A DNA stretch of 64,000 nt. Source: Odontocerum albicorne (lineage: Eukaryota > Arthropoda > Insecta > Trichoptera > Odontoceridae). This document shows, one piece after another, positions 1 to 10,384 of this stretch. Below the pieces are notes generated by a model, which was not told the origin of the DNA, searched no databases, and saw only the letters and a program-made list of their open reading frames with translations. Made by a program: the position numbers and the translations under genes. The stretch covers positions 2,318,369-2,382,368 of the forward strand of contig OX463856.1 of the NCBI GenBank assembly GCA_949825065.1. Direction: 5' to 3'. Position 1 is the first letter of the stretch; each line of letters begins with the position of its first letter.

Positions 1-108
1 TTTATTTAATTTAATTCTTGTAACATTTTGTTTTATTGTTATTTATATGTATTTTTCTTATAATCATCAAAATTTAAAAATTATGAATTATTTCATGTTC
101 ATGTTGAT

Positions 109-268
109 ATAAGAATGATTAAAGTAAAAAAGGCACTATGTACCAAAAAAAAAAACCAAAAAAATAAGTATGCAGTTTCGTTCTATATGACATATAGAAC
201 GAAACTGCATACTTCGTTTTTTGTTTTTTTTGTACTTAGTGCCTATTTTACTTCAAACATTCATATTT
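109..268. repeat. Imperfect hairpin (inverted repeat) of about 160 bp
   Basis: Two arms of roughly 80 bp face each other around a two-base centre near 189-190. The inner 20 or so bases (TATGCAGTTTCG against CGAAACTGCATA) match almost perfectly, and the outer parts (AAAGTAAAA against TTTTACTT) are looser. Nothing inside looks coding. It has the form of a small foldback MITE, but I see no clear target duplication and cannot assign a superfamily. Confidence 0.7.
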
Positions 269-289
269 CGTTCACTATACAAATTAAAA

Positions 290-620
290 AAACCTGTGAC
301 ACACATCTTTCCTCTCTTCTGCATCCATACACCTTCTTATATAGCTCCCACGATTTCTCTAACTTCTTAAATTTCCTTCTTTAAAAACATCATCCGTTTT
401 GTCCAACCACAATTTGGTTTACTACATCTTCCACTCACATTTGTACTATATACTTGTTTTGTTAGTCTTTCTTCCCTCATTCGTTTTACATGCCCAAACC
501 ATTTTACAGTGCTCTTCATCATCTAACTCAACACATCATCCTCATGTTCATACTCATCCTTTGTCCCTTTATTCAGTTTTTTGTCCTTCATTGTCACCTC
601 ATGTATTGTACTAAGTGCAC
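290..620 (-). pseudogene. LINE reverse transcriptase C-terminal relic (RTE-like)
   Basis: Read on the minus strand, this stretch gives KWFGHVKRMREERLTKQVY followed by a diverged basic segment and RRCMDAEE-like residues. This is the region just after the RT domain in a group of RTE-like insect LINEs, where the family carries a WxGHVxRM motif and then a GRPRKTW motif. Several stops and frame changes are present and no catalytic RT motif is included, so this is a dead 3' fragment. Related fragments lie at 2.8-3.6, 27.1, 31.3, 32.6, 40.3 and 52.1 kb. Antisense open frames on the plus strand here are chance. Confidence 0.6.
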
Positions 621-782
621 GTATTTGTACAATATTTTTCATACATAAAAGTTGTTACTAAAATATTGTTGTGGACTATCATCCTGACAGATTTTAGTAC
701 TGCCCGGTTCGAGAATATGTGTTTTATTACCCCATTGACTTTGTTTCCTATCGCTAAACTTTATTCAATATCTTGACGACCT

Positions 783-915
783 TCATGGCTTAGTTGAAAA
801 ACGCTGGATTCCTAGCCCGGAGTTTGCGGGTTCAATTCTCTTTAGAACGCAGGTTTTTTTTTAAAGGATTTCAGTCTGGTTTTCACTTAAGGCCTTTTAC
901 ATATTTTTGATTGTC
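783..915 (+). repeat. tRNA-derived SINE, family S
   Basis: The head has an A-box-like TGGCTTAGTTGA and a B-box-like GGTTCAATTCTC about 35 bases later, as in a tRNA-derived pol III promoter. It is followed by a T run and the body TTCAGTCTGGTTTTCACTTA. The same body recurs at 35.9, 39.7, 42.0 and 48.0 kb. No intact cloverleaf is visible, so this is a SINE rather than a tRNA gene. Its 3' end runs straight into the 28-bp array. Confidence 0.65.
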
Positions 916-918
916 TTT

Positions 919-1477
919 GAGAAGCTTGCTCTCTAAACGGTGTTTTGAGAAGCTTGCTCTCTAAACGGTGCTTTGAGAAGCTTGCTCTCTAAACGGTGTT
1001 TTGAGAAGCTTGCTCTCTAAACGGTGTTTTGAGAAGCTTGCTCTCTAAACGGTGCTTTGAGAAGCTTGCTCTCTAAACGGTGCTTTGAGAAGCTTGCTCT
1101 CTAAACGGTGATTTGAGAAGCTTGCTCTCTAAACGGTGTTTTGAGAAGCTTGCTCTCTAAACGGTGTTTTGAGAAGCTTGCTCTCTAAACGGTGCTTTGA
1201 GAAGCTTGCTCTCTAAACGGTGCTTTGAGAAGCTTGCTCTCTAAACGGTGCTTTGAGAAGCTTGCTCTCTAAACGGTGATTTGAGAAGCTTGCTCTCTTA
1301 ACGGCGCTTTGAGAAGCTTGCTCTCTAAACGGTGATTTGAGAAGCTTGCTCTCTTAACGACGCTTTGAGAAGCTTGCTCTATAAACGGTGCTTTGAGAAG
1401 CTTGCTCTCTAAACGGTGCTTTGAGAAGCTTGCTCTCTAAACGGCGCTTTGAGAAGCTTCTCTCTAAATAGCGCTTT
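919..1477. repeat. 28-bp minisatellite, 20 units
   Basis: Units start every 28 bases from 919 to 1451, each beginning GAGAAGCTTGCTCTCTAAAC. Nineteen are full length, and the last lacks a base and is diverged. Units differ mainly at one position near the 3' end (T, C or A). The order TTCCA in units 3-7 is followed by TTCCCA in units 8-13, which suggests multi-unit duplication. Two rarer variants (CTTAACGGCG, CTTAACGACG) recur at two-unit spacing near 1297 and 1353. A lone related unit lies at 23.4 kb. Confidence 0.97.
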
Positions 1478-2015
1478 ATATTAATTGTTCTATTTATTAT
1501 TTTCATTTGTTCGTTTGTTATGAAATATTTATAATAAACTAAAAACCTTTTTGATATCTTTTATTTTTTTAAGAATATTTTAAAAGGCTTTTCTTCGAAT
1601 ACAATACTGTAGAAAAGGTGCAAAATAAGTTATGGTTATAAAAACAAAAGTTTATGCGATCAGGGTCTTAGTACTACAGATATATCAACCATATGATCCA
1701 CATTCAATGGAACATCCAAATCGAGTAAAGCCTTTTAACCTGTTCACCGCGTTAAAAATCAAATTCCACGAATCCTGTGCGCGGCACAATTTCAGCGTTT
1801 TTTAATTTCTAAGTTTAAACACATATTTTGTTTAGAACCACTGATATTTGATTACAGCACCAAGTAAACATGACACTTAAGTAATTTTCTGATAATAAAT
1901 AATAGTCATTACTCTAAAGGAGACTCATTAAATAAAGGAGATAAACTTAACATTACGTAAAATAAACAAAGGAATGCTACGATCAAATCAATACTTCATG
2001 ACACTCCCCCAATCA
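1478..2015. other. AT-rich stretch with no recognised feature
   Basis: I see no open frame with codon structure, no terminal repeats and no tandem repeat here. The first 30 bases after the array resemble the flank of the lone 28-bp unit at 23.43 kb. Confidence 0.5.
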
Positions 2016-2019
2016 AATG

Positions 2020-2135
2020 CATATAGCACTAGTAATGTTTATTTACGTAAGAGAGACTTAGTAATATTTATTTACGTATGAGAGAGTCATCGCAGGACTC
2101 GATCCGCGCGAAAGGTCGTTAATGCTGGAAATATT
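2020..2135 (-). repeat. tRNA-like SINE head with a duplicated tail
   Basis: On the minus strand, GGATCGAGTCC matches a B box, and ATTAACGACCTTTCGCG lies upstream where tRNA sequence is expected. The following tail, containing TTACGTAAATAAA, is present twice in tandem with a period of about 30 bases. No intact tRNA fold is visible. Confidence 0.4.
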
Positions 2136-2765
2136 GAGAAACCAAAAAAAATCGGCGCTCTGTTTATTCAACAATATCTCATAAACTAATATATTATTTG
2201 ACAAGGTTTTCAGAGATGTCGCTAGAATAAAGATTTTTTTAAATTTTAGTTTAATTTTTATTCCGGTTTTGTGTCATTTTTTTTTAAGTATTTGTGATTT
2301 GAAACATGGATTGTCGTCAGATCACAGGCGTTTGTGCTCCCCGCGGGGAACACGTGAATGTATGGATGTATACAAAGACCAAGTTAGATAGCCTAATTGG
2401 ATATGCACATTGATCAAGTCTGATTTCTGAAGGAGGAGATCTATGGATGGATGGGTGTCTATTGATTAGGTTTCCGGGTCAAGGGCTAAATGTGGAACTG
2501 GATTGAATTGAGTTCAGGATAATCCAATCAAGCTCGATAGTGACAACAAAGGTATTGCGGGAGATTTGACATTCATTCGGGTGTTATTTAGTAACAGAAT
2601 GTTAGCTTTTGTATGCACATCGTGAATTAAAATAAATTGAAATATTCTAAATCTGTTGATTTTTAATAATATTTTAGTTTGTTAAGGTACTTTGAACAAA
2701 ATACGGAATGATACAATTAGTAATGAATGTGAACTTAAAATTGATTTATTTTATAACATGAAATA
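2136..2765. other. No recognised feature
   Basis: This is AT-rich sequence with a short GC-rich inverted patch (CCCCGCGGGG) near 2340. I found no coding frame or repeat partner elsewhere in the window. Confidence 0.4.
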
Positions 2766-2769
2766 AAAC

Positions 2770-3560
2770 ACTTTAAGATGGTTTGGGTATGAATGACGAA
2801 TTAATGATGAAATACTTTCAAAACAAAAAGCAGGGAATATATATTATTTACAGTTAAGGCATTACCATTGTGGAGGCTAAAACACATTGTTAATTGTTAA
2901 GTCAAAAATGGTTTAATCCACTTCTTATAAAGATATAACCGTACCGGTTTCGAGATTTTCACCTCGTCATTAATTTAGTTTAAGCTCCCTTGATAATGAG
3001 GGGAAAACCTTGAAACCGGTAAGGTTATACTTTCATATTGAGTGGAATATATAGTGCTTGCCTAAATAAATCTCAGATGGTGCATATGTGATTGGACGAC
3101 CTAGAAAAATAAGTTAAGACTAAACAAATGTAATTTAGAAATACTGGAAAGTAAGAAAAACGAAATAGTCGTATAAGAAGATTGTTGAATGTGGAGGAAA
3201 CAAAGGAAATGTGTTGTGATAGGAAGTTTTTGAGCTTTGTTTTCTCTGTTTACCTCAACAGGGAAATGTAATGTTTGTTTGAACTCAGAATGTTATTTTG
3301 ATAAATGTTTGTGTTTTATAAACAAATGAACAGCGCAAATGTGAGTGAGAGACGTTGTAGGAGGAAGACCAAGGAAAGTATAGTTTGATCAAGGGAATGA
3401 TATTTTGGGAAAAAAAATCTAAAAGTGAGAGAAATTTTAAGATATGTATGAGAAATTGTATGGATGTAGAAGAGATATAGAATGGGTATTGATAAAGTAA
3501 ATTCTGGCGCTCTGTCATCTCTGCTTACTCCGAAGGGAATGTCGTGAACATAAGTTTTAT
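2770..3560 (+). pseudogene. RTE-like LINE C-terminal relic, interrupted
   Basis: The plus strand gives a weak RWFGYE near 2778. After an interrupting Penelope-type repeat it gives RRRKTKESIV-like residues near 3360, then RNFKICMRNCMDVEEI and a terminal RSVISAYSEGN near 3510. This order (WFGH, GRPRKT, CMxxCMDVEEA, WRSVISAYP) is the C-terminal end of RTE-like LINE proteins. There are many frame breaks and no RT catalytic motif, so it is non-functional. Confidence 0.5.
2838..3070. mobile_element. Degenerate inverted pair of Penelope-type terminal repeats
   Basis: It starts with TATTATTTACAGTTAAGGCA and contains two opposed copies of the ACCGGTTTC...TCACCTC block (2943 onward and, inverted, to 3035). 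The arrangement matches the better preserved copies at 14.0, 34.0, 51.8 and 52.8 kb but is strongly mutated. The CTGAAGA core of the younger copies is not intact. Confidence 0.6.
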
Positions 3561-4185
3561 AGAGTTGTTATATTAATTTCTCTTCTGTGTTGGCTTTTTA
3601 TGCTTCACAAAAATTATGAATGTTTTATTACATTTTTGAATAATTTATTCTTTAAAATGAATGTGTTTCATTTTATGTATTAATTTATTACACAGTTTAT
3701 TTTCATTCATTTTGTTTTTTTGTATTTTATATCGATAAAACATATTTTTTTACATGATCAAAATACATTTAACTGTCAAAGGTACATACTTGTACCAGAA
3801 TGAACAAAAAGTTAAATTGTCGAATAGTTTTGTGAATTGTATTTCAAAATGATAAAATATATCCGAGTTGCCCCTATGAGCGATTATGTAAATGCATATT
3901 ATTTGTTGAAAGCAAGATGGATTGCGCTGTGATGGATCGAGAACGGTTACTCTGTATGGGAGGAAATATACGAGTACCACAGGCCACTGTAATGAATTCA
4001 GCAGAAAGCCATAAAGTCTGGGCAAATCATAAAAGCCACACCACACCCACCCCATCAAAACAGAGGCCATTCATCTTTTGTATATGTAAATGCAGCAGAA
4101 TCAAAAGGATAATTATTATAATCAAATTTAATGTTCAAATCAATGTTACTATTTAAATTAAAGTTGCTGTTTGAATCAAAGTGAC
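3561..4185. other. No recognised feature
   Basis: This is AT-rich DNA. Short open frames on both strands around 3750-4150 have no recognisable motif and overlap each other antisense, so I treat them as chance. Confidence 0.4.
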
Positions 4186-4189
4186 TGTT

Positions 4190-4300
4190 GCATATGCATG
4201 GCCACGCGGTAACGCACAAGACATCCGTGCGGGAGGTCGTCGGTTGAAACCCCGTGCTGTGCTTTGATAGAATTAATTAATTGCACTTCAGTCATATTTA
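4190..4300 (+). repeat. tRNA-like SINE head
   Basis: GCATGGCCACGCGGTAACG serves as an A-box region and CGGTTGAAACCCC as a B box, 30-odd bases apart. A similar head (GCATGGCCGCGCGATAACG) occurs at 13364, so this is a dispersed family. A pyrimidine-rich tail follows. Confidence 0.45.
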
Positions 4301-4411
4301 TTCTTTTTTTTTAAATTCAAGTTACTTTTCAAATTAAAGCTAATTTTCAAATTAAAGTAATTTTTTAAATCAATGTTGCTGTTTAGACCAGTGGTTAATC
4401 TGGGGATATGT

Positions 4412-4935
4412 ACTACCTTGATCAAAAAGTTTTAGGGCTTTATTCATAAAATCGAAAATACAAGTTTATTCATCAAAATCGATATGGTGCCCTTCAAAGT
4501 ACTCCCCATCGACTGCAACGCACTTACGCCAGCGCTTGATACAATCCTCGAAACACAGCTGGTACTCAATTTTCGGTGTGTCCATCAGAGCCGTCTTCGA
4601 TTTTTTCATGACATCCTTTCGGGTGCTCTAACGCGTTCCGCGAAACGGTTTTTTAAGTCGGTTAAACCGTAAAAAGTCGCAAAGAGCCAGGTCAGGTGAA
4701 TTCAAAGGCTGCTGGATAGTATTCCTGTGGTTTTTGGTCACTCATAAAAACTCATAAAAAAACATGTCTGTCGCGATTTGTCGCGTTGAATCCGTTTTTC
4801 ACACCAATTTAATGCAAACTCCTTGATGCACAGTTGATGCCATTTTCAAACTTTTGAAAAATCGAAAACACGCACAAAGGTAGATGTACTCAGTACAGCG
4901 AAACTTTTACAAATGTCAATCTAGGACGCTAAAAT
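4412..4935 (-). pseudogene. Internally deleted mariner transposase
   Basis: Minus strand. A start codon at 4843 opens MASTVHQGVCIKL, the beginning of a mariner helix-turn-helix domain. After about 30 codons the sequence jumps to the end of the catalytic domain: LNSPDLALCDF (family YSPDLAPCDF, carrying the third catalytic Asp), RLKKPFRGTR, and finally CFEDCIKRWRKCVAVDGEYF ending at a stop at 4466. The first two catalytic Asp regions are deleted, frames shift, and stops are present. Intact members run to about 345 residues, so this is a relic. A possible 5' terminus, CTTGATCAAAAAGTTTT, lies at 4418, but I found no matching inverted end on the other side. Confidence 0.75.
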
Positions 4936-4969
4936 TTGGAGAGAAGTGTCAATGATATATGTGATAACC

Positions 4970-5690
4970 TAACAAAAAAAGGAATTCCGATCGGGTGACT
5001 GACAGCGCCACACGAGGGCTGGTCCTATGCCTCGGAAAAGATACATTATTGAAATTGGTAGCATAATCACGGAGCATTATAAGGCCAGTTAATATTTGTA
5101 TGCTATGGATTATTATGAAAAAAAAATACACGGAATAAATATCCAATTGAAAATGCAAGTTATTTTAAAAAATCGATTAGTCGTACACAATATTCGTGGA
5201 CGATATATTTGAATTCAATTCGTTATTGAATTACTTATTTTAATAAAATTTCGTTATCAAAAACTAGTGTATTTTTAGCGAATTTTGCTTATGTCAAAGA
5301 GGAATTTAATATTGAACCTTAATTTGTAGTTTTAAAGTACTCATTAGCAATTTTAACTAGAAGGTAGCATATTTTATCAACTAAGTAGTCTGGAGGCATT
5401 TCTAATTCATATTAAGATGACGCCCTTTGATGTTAATGTAGAGAGTATAAACCGTAAGTGTTTTCGATCTCATAACATATTTTTCGCTTCTTCAGCGCCC
5501 ACTTACCTTTTCGCATAACTCCTATGATTTACAAGTAACATATGTGTCAGTATGAGGAACCTAATGTACCAATTTGATTTATTTTAAACTTATAAATGTT
5601 TTCTCTCTGCAAACACTTTTCTCTCTGTATAGATATATATAAACGATTGTGATATATAAAAATATAAGTATATTAATATACAACATATAT
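4970..5690. other. No recognised feature
   Basis: This is AT-rich sequence between the deleted mariner and the 94-bp array. I see no convincing coding frame or terminal repeat. Confidence 0.4.
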
Positions 5691-5896
5691 GTATTTAAAA
5701 CATTAATATATGTACAAAATTCTATCCTTTCCTCTCTTGTACCATTGTTTTTTATATCACCAAAAATATCCAAACAAAATATCCCATTTTATCACATTAA
5801 TATATGTACAAAACTTTAACTTTTTCTCTCTTATACTGTTATTTTCTCCATCACCCAAAATATTCAAACCAAATATCCCATTATATCATATTAATA

Positions 5897-6709
5897 CTAG
5901 GTTAGTCAAAAAGTTTTGAAAGCGGAAATGAAAATACATTTTTTTTGGGGGGAAATCACTTTTATTGCTCAGTATAGTCTCCCATAAGATCAATACACTT
6001 GGTCCAACGATCTTCCAACTTTGTTGTCCCATCACGGAAGTGACTTTCTGGAAGGCCTGCAAAATACTCCTCTACGACGGCTATAACCTCTTCGTTTGAT
6101 AAAAAATGCTTTCCACAAAGGAATTTTTTGAGGTGTGAGAACAGCCAGAAATCAGAGGGAGCTAAATCTGGCGAATAGGGTGGATGCTGCAACAATTCGT
6201 ACCCTAATTCACTGATTTTCGCGATGGTTTTTTGAGCTGTGTGAGCAGTGCATTGTCTTGATGAAAAATGATTTTTTTCTTCTGCAAACCGGGTCTTTTT
6301 TCACAATTTTTTTCATCCAACTGGTCCAAAAGGTCACAATTATAATCAGAGTTGATTGTCTTACCAGTTTGGAGATAATCTATCAATAAAATTCCTTTTG
6401 CATCCCAAAAAACTGACGCCAACACCTTTTTGGCCGATTTCTGGACACGAACTCGCTTCGGAGTCAAAGTGCCTGGTTCACACCACTCCTTAGCCTCTTG
6501 TTTTGATTCAGGATCATGGTGGTAGATCATTGTCAAAAAATACACTTACACGTCAACTTCAAATGGCTTGTAAATAAAGAATTAATTGACAGATCGAAAT
6601 AAAATTTTGAGTACGTTCTTATGAAAGATGAAATATTAAAATGGCGTAGAAATTTTGGTTTTTCTACTGCTCCATAGATGTCACTTTCAAAACAATTTGA
6701 CTAACCTAT
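5897..6709 (-). mobile_element. Deleted mariner element with terminal inverted repeats and TA target site
   Basis: Left end CTAGGTTAGTCAAAAAGTTT and right end complementary to ATAGGTTAGTCAAATTGTTT form the inverted repeats. TA flanks both sides (5895-5896 and 6710-6711), and removing the element restores an uninterrupted 94-bp repeat unit. At 813 bp it is shorter than a complete mariner of about 1.3 kb. It shares its ends and protein family with the copy at 30263-31083, but its 5' side is different sequence. Confidence 0.92.
5962..6545 (-). pseudogene. Mariner transposase, catalytic half only, frameshifted
   Basis: Minus strand. Family motifs in order: YHHDPESKQEAKEW, KKVLASVFWDAKGILLIDYL, FHQDNA (second catalytic Asp), then after a frameshift near 6200 HPPYSPDLAPSDFW (third catalytic Asp) and a C-terminus ending GDYTEQ. 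The N-terminal DNA-binding half is absent. The stretch normally reading MDETWVYHH is reduced to LTMIYHH, so the first catalytic Asp is deleted. Both losses make it inactive. The remaining protein is close to that at 30.4 kb. Confidence 0.92.
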
Positions 6710-7235
6710 TATATGCACAAAACTCTATCCTTTCCTCTTTTATACCGTTGTTTTCTCCACCACCCAAAATATCCTATTATATCACATAAATAGATGAACT
6801 GAATTATATCCTTTCCTCTCTTAAACCGTTGTTTCCTCCATCACCCAAAATATTCAAACCAAATATCCCATTATATCATATTAATATATGCACAAAACTC
6901 TATCCTTTCCTCTTTTATACCGTTGTTTTCTCCACCACCCAAAATATCCTATTATATCACATAAATATATGAACAAAATTATATCCTTTCCTCTCTTATA
7001 CCGTTGTTTCCTCCATCACCCAAAATATCCAAACACAATATCCCGTTATATCATATTAATATATGTACACAATTCTATAATTTCCTCTCTTAAACCGTTG
7101 TTTTCTCCATCACCCAAAATATCCAAATATAATATCCCATTATATCACATTAACATATGTAAAAAATTCTACCCTTTCCTTTCTTATATCGTTGTTTTCT
7201 CCACCACCCAAAATATCCTAAGTCCGTTTAATAAT

Positions 7236-7960
7236 ATTTGATGAAAGAGTAAGTTGTCTTTAAATCGGACCAATACCCCGAGAACCAATCATCAACAGCT
7301 AAAATGCCGAATATGTTAGTGACGATAACAAAAAGCCCGCAGAGGTACTCTGTAGGTTTTCCATTATGTGAGTTTTGATGAATTTACTGCGGATTCCTCA
7401 CTAAATATGGCTTCACATATATGCAAATGCTTGAAACGCTTCAATTTATGAAGCTGCACCCAATATCTTCCCAATTTCACACTCTACACTAACACCTTAT
7501 TAGATACCTAAGAGCAGCTGACATGTCAATTCATCCCTTTGGATATGTCCTTCATAACATCTCTCGCTGACTTCGTCAACGTATCTAGGGTAGACGGGGC
7601 ACCCATAAACAACATGAAGTTAAGATAACTAATGATACACTTCATCAAATTGTACATAGGTAAACACTTCTAACACACACACATATGACACAATAGTAGA
7701 AAAGGTAAACAACAAAAGATACACGGAAATATTTTAAAATTTTTAATTAAAAACTCTGCTGCCTGCCGGCCAAAATATATTCTTGTCTTCTAAAACATCA
7801 TACTGTGTTTTTATTTCTACAAACTTCTGCCGGCAAAAAAAGGAATCTTTTTTCTTCACCAAGATTCATTGAAGTCACATCGAAATCTCCGAGGATTGAG
7901 CGGCAACTATCCGCCCTATTCTATAATCTTTGAACCGGTAATGTACGAACATGTTTACCT
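7236..7960 (+). repeat. LINE 3' UTR relic, jockey-like family
   Basis: Sequence blocks here recur in the same order downstream of the jockey-like LINE: GATGAAAGAGTAAG (7240; 21463), CACACATATGACACAA (7679; 21939), AAAAGGTA, and further on TCCGAGGATTGAGCGGCAAC (7889) against TCCGAGCATTGCGCAGCAAC (22209). No RT frame precedes it. The tandem array at 5.7-7.2 kb occupies the place of the upstream UTR. Confidence 0.6.
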
Positions 7961-8220
7961 AAATAATTATTTAAGAATTTAAAAATTACTGTACTTCTTC
8001 TCCTTCTTAGTAAAACGTCAGGTCTCCCCAACGTTAAATAATAATTGAGAATAGATATCTTTGTCCCCAGCAGCCCGAAAAAGATCTTCAACGGTCCTTA
8101 TGCCAGTCCAATCACGTATATTGCGGAGCCAGGATATTTGCCTCCTGCCAACACCTCTTTGGCCTTCTATTTTGCCTTGGTTGATCAAGTGCAGTAATTT
8201 GTACTTTACTCCTCTAAGTA
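7961..8220. other. No recognised feature
   Basis: A short spacer between the LINE 3' relic and the palindromic mariner. I see nothing coding. Confidence 0.4.
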
Positions 8221-8396
8221 TTAGGTGTTAACATAAGTTGTGTCCGTTTTTTTCTTTCAAATTTAAAAATGAGCACTCAAAGAACCACAAACTGATAAAG
8301 GTTATACGTCGTTTGAAAGATTTTTTTCTGCTCTACAAGACATTTTATTTGCTTTTACGTTACACATATTACTTTATTTGATTACAAGCATTCAAA

Positions 8397-8945
8397 ATGG
8401 AATGGCAAGTAGACGAAAATGAGCATTTTCGACACCTCCTTCTGTTCGCGTTCAATCAAGGAAATAAAGCTGCCAAAGCTACTCGCAATATTTGCAAAGT
8501 GTACGATGAAGATGCTATGAATGAAAGAACAGCTCGTTGATGGTTTTTGTGTTTCAATGACAGTAATTTCGACCTAAAATATATGGAGCGTTCCGGACGA
8601 CCAGTGGACATCGATGAGGACCGCTTAAACCATAGTATTCATGAAGATTCCATTCAAACCAACCGTAGAATTGGCTGAGCAGATGAATTGTAGTCACATG
8701 ATTGTATACCGTTATCTTAAATCAATGGGAAAAGTCCAGAAGTTCAGCGCTTGGATTCCACATGTTTTGAGTGAAAACAACAAAGTGTACGGTCAATATG
8801 CTATGAATGAAAGGACAGCTCGTCGATGGTTTTTGCGTTTCAAAGACGGTCATTTCTACCTAAAAAACTTAGAGCGAGCCTTTCAAACTACCATAGAATT
8901 GGCTGGAACAATTGACAAACCAGTAGAAATTGTCGAACGTTGATT
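8397..8945 (+). pseudogene. Mariner transposase N-terminal domain, forward arm
   Basis: Start codon at 8397 (MEWQVDENEHFRHLLLFAF), then the helix-turn-helix region NKAAKATRNICKVY and the ERTAR-WFLCF block, interrupted by a TGA where the family has an Arg. SGRPVDIDEDRLN follows. From 8641 a second frame holds PTVELAEQMNCSHMIVYRYL and IPHVLSENNK, after which the ERTARRWFLRFKDGHF block appears a second time. The arm thus contains a partial internal repeat of the DNA-binding domain. No catalytic Asp is present, so it could at most encode a truncated DNA-binding protein. Confidence 0.85.
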
Positions 8946-9333
8946 TTTGTTGTTTTTACTCAAAACATGTGCAACCCAAGCGTCGAACTTTCTGGACTTT
9001 TCCTATTGATTTAAGATAACGGTATACAGTCATGTGACTACAATTCATCTGCTCAGCCAATTCTACGGGTGTTTGAAGGGGATCTTCATGAATAATATGG
9101 TTTAAGCGGTCCTTATCGAAGTCCACTGGTCGTTCGGAACGCTCCATGTCTTTCAGGTTGAAATTACCATCTTTGAAACGCAAAAACCATCGACGAGCTG
9201 TCCTTTCATTCATAACATCTTCACCGTACACTTCGTAAATATCGCGAGCAGCTTTGGCAGCTTTATTCCCTCGATTGAATGTGAACAGAAGGAGGTATCG
9301 AAAATGCTCACTTTCGTCTACTTGGCATTCCGT
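8946..9333 (-). pseudogene. Mariner transposase N-terminal domain, reverse arm
   Basis: Minus strand. The start codon is changed to ACG (9331-9333), followed by the frame ECQVDESEHFRYLLLFTF, then NERTARRWFLRFKDGNF, PVDFDKDRLNHIIHEDPLQT, PVELAEQMNCSHMTVYRYL and GKVQKVRRLG. This is better preserved than the forward arm, with no stop through the helix-turn-helix region. It ends at CTCFE and a stop, just before the centre of the palindrome. There is no catalytic domain. Confidence 0.87.
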
Positions 9334-9512
9334 TTTGAAGGCTTGTAATCAAATAAAATAATACATCTAACGTAAAAGCAAACACAATATCTTGTAGAGC
9401 AGAATGTTCTTTTTCGAATGACGTATAATCTTTACAATTTTGTTTTACTTTTGTTGCTCATTTTTAAATTTGAAAAAAAAAAAACAGACACAACTTATGT
9501 TAACACCCAATA

Positions 9513-10380
9513 CGTGACCCAAGTAGGACACCTTTCGGATTTTAATATTAATATTTTAATATATTATTTATTGTACTTTATTATGTAAATATTATATATT
9601 TGAGTACATAAAACCATAAAGCTTAGCTTCACTCACAGTTTGATTACTCCATTATATAGCTAAACAGCTGTAAATAAATAAAGGATTTAATTTTAATTTT
9701 CTCAATTTAGAATATGATTCTACATCTCAAAATATGAAAAAAAAAAAAAAAACTTGCAACATTCTGGCAGTCATGGTCTTAATATTTTTTTTGAATATTA
9801 TATTTTTTTATGTAAATTTTATTATATTTATGAGCAAATAAAACCAATTTTATTGGATCATAAAATGTAACGATTATGTAAAATAAGTTTTATTTACATG
9901 AAACTCAAGGGTCCCTTTTTACCCTGATTTTTCCACTACTCCAATATTTACTATATGCGACAAGTGATAACAATGATGGGAAGATTTTCTTTAAAAAAAA
10001 AACACGATATTACTTACATTCCTGATACTTTGTCCCAGTTTGTCGCCACTTAAATCAGTCGATTGTCTAGAACGAAGAAGAAATCAGCAATGAAAGAGCC
10101 TCCCTCGCTGAAGTGTTTCATCCATTCCACCTCCCCCTGTACTCTGCAGAAATGGGGCGAGAAGCATGATATTAGATTGCTCCAAAACACACTCGTAACG
10201 GTTCAACGGACAAATATTTCAATACTTCTTGTAGAAACAGTACCGGATTCAGATTTTATGAACTCTCAACATGACAAAATGTCAAGAAAATAAAGGACAT
10301 TCGTTGTAGAACAATATCCATGTTATCCTGAATTTTATAAACATTTATTTTCTAAACAGGTTTACCTGGCGGATTAATCG
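9513..10380. other. AT-rich stretch, no recognised feature
   Basis: This is very AT-rich to 9980. A 76-codon open frame at 10063-10293 shows no motif I recognise and no supporting neighbours, so I do not call it a gene. Confidence 0.4.
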
Positions 10381-10384
10381 TTAA

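Larger units (their letters stand above)
5695..7235 (+). repeat. 94-bp tandem array, about 8 units, split by a mariner
   Basis: Units begin ATTAATATATGTACAAAA and contain TCCTTTCCTCTCTTATACC and CACCCAAAATATCC. Full units are near 94 bp, and a shorter form lacks about 15 bp of the AAATATCCC part. Two units precede the mariner at 5897-6709 and about six follow it. The final unit runs directly into sequence resembling the 3' UTR of the jockey-like LINE at 21.4 kb, where one related unit (CCAAAATATCCAATTAAATA) is found. The array therefore looks like an amplified LINE 3' UTR segment. Confidence 0.85.
8221..9510. mobile_element. Palindromic mariner: two opposed 5' halves
   Basis: Both ends are the same mariner terminus (TTAGGTGTTAACATAAGTTG at 8221, its inverse ending at 9510) with TA at 8219-8220 and 9511-9512. 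Its length of 1290 bp is that of a normal mariner, but the contents are not. Each end is followed inward by the same leader and the same N-terminal DNA-binding region, on opposite strands, meeting near 8950. The RT-independent catalytic domain with its three Asp motifs is missing. A second, differently built palindrome of the same family lies at 38105-39035. Confidence 0.88.

Noticed and set aside
919..1477. Possible CRISPR array
   Set aside because: The 28-bp units abut without spacers, and the setting is a eukaryotic transposon graveyard.
10063..10293. 76-codon frame as a host gene
   Set aside because: It has no recognised motif, no codon bias visible to me, and no neighbouring exon.
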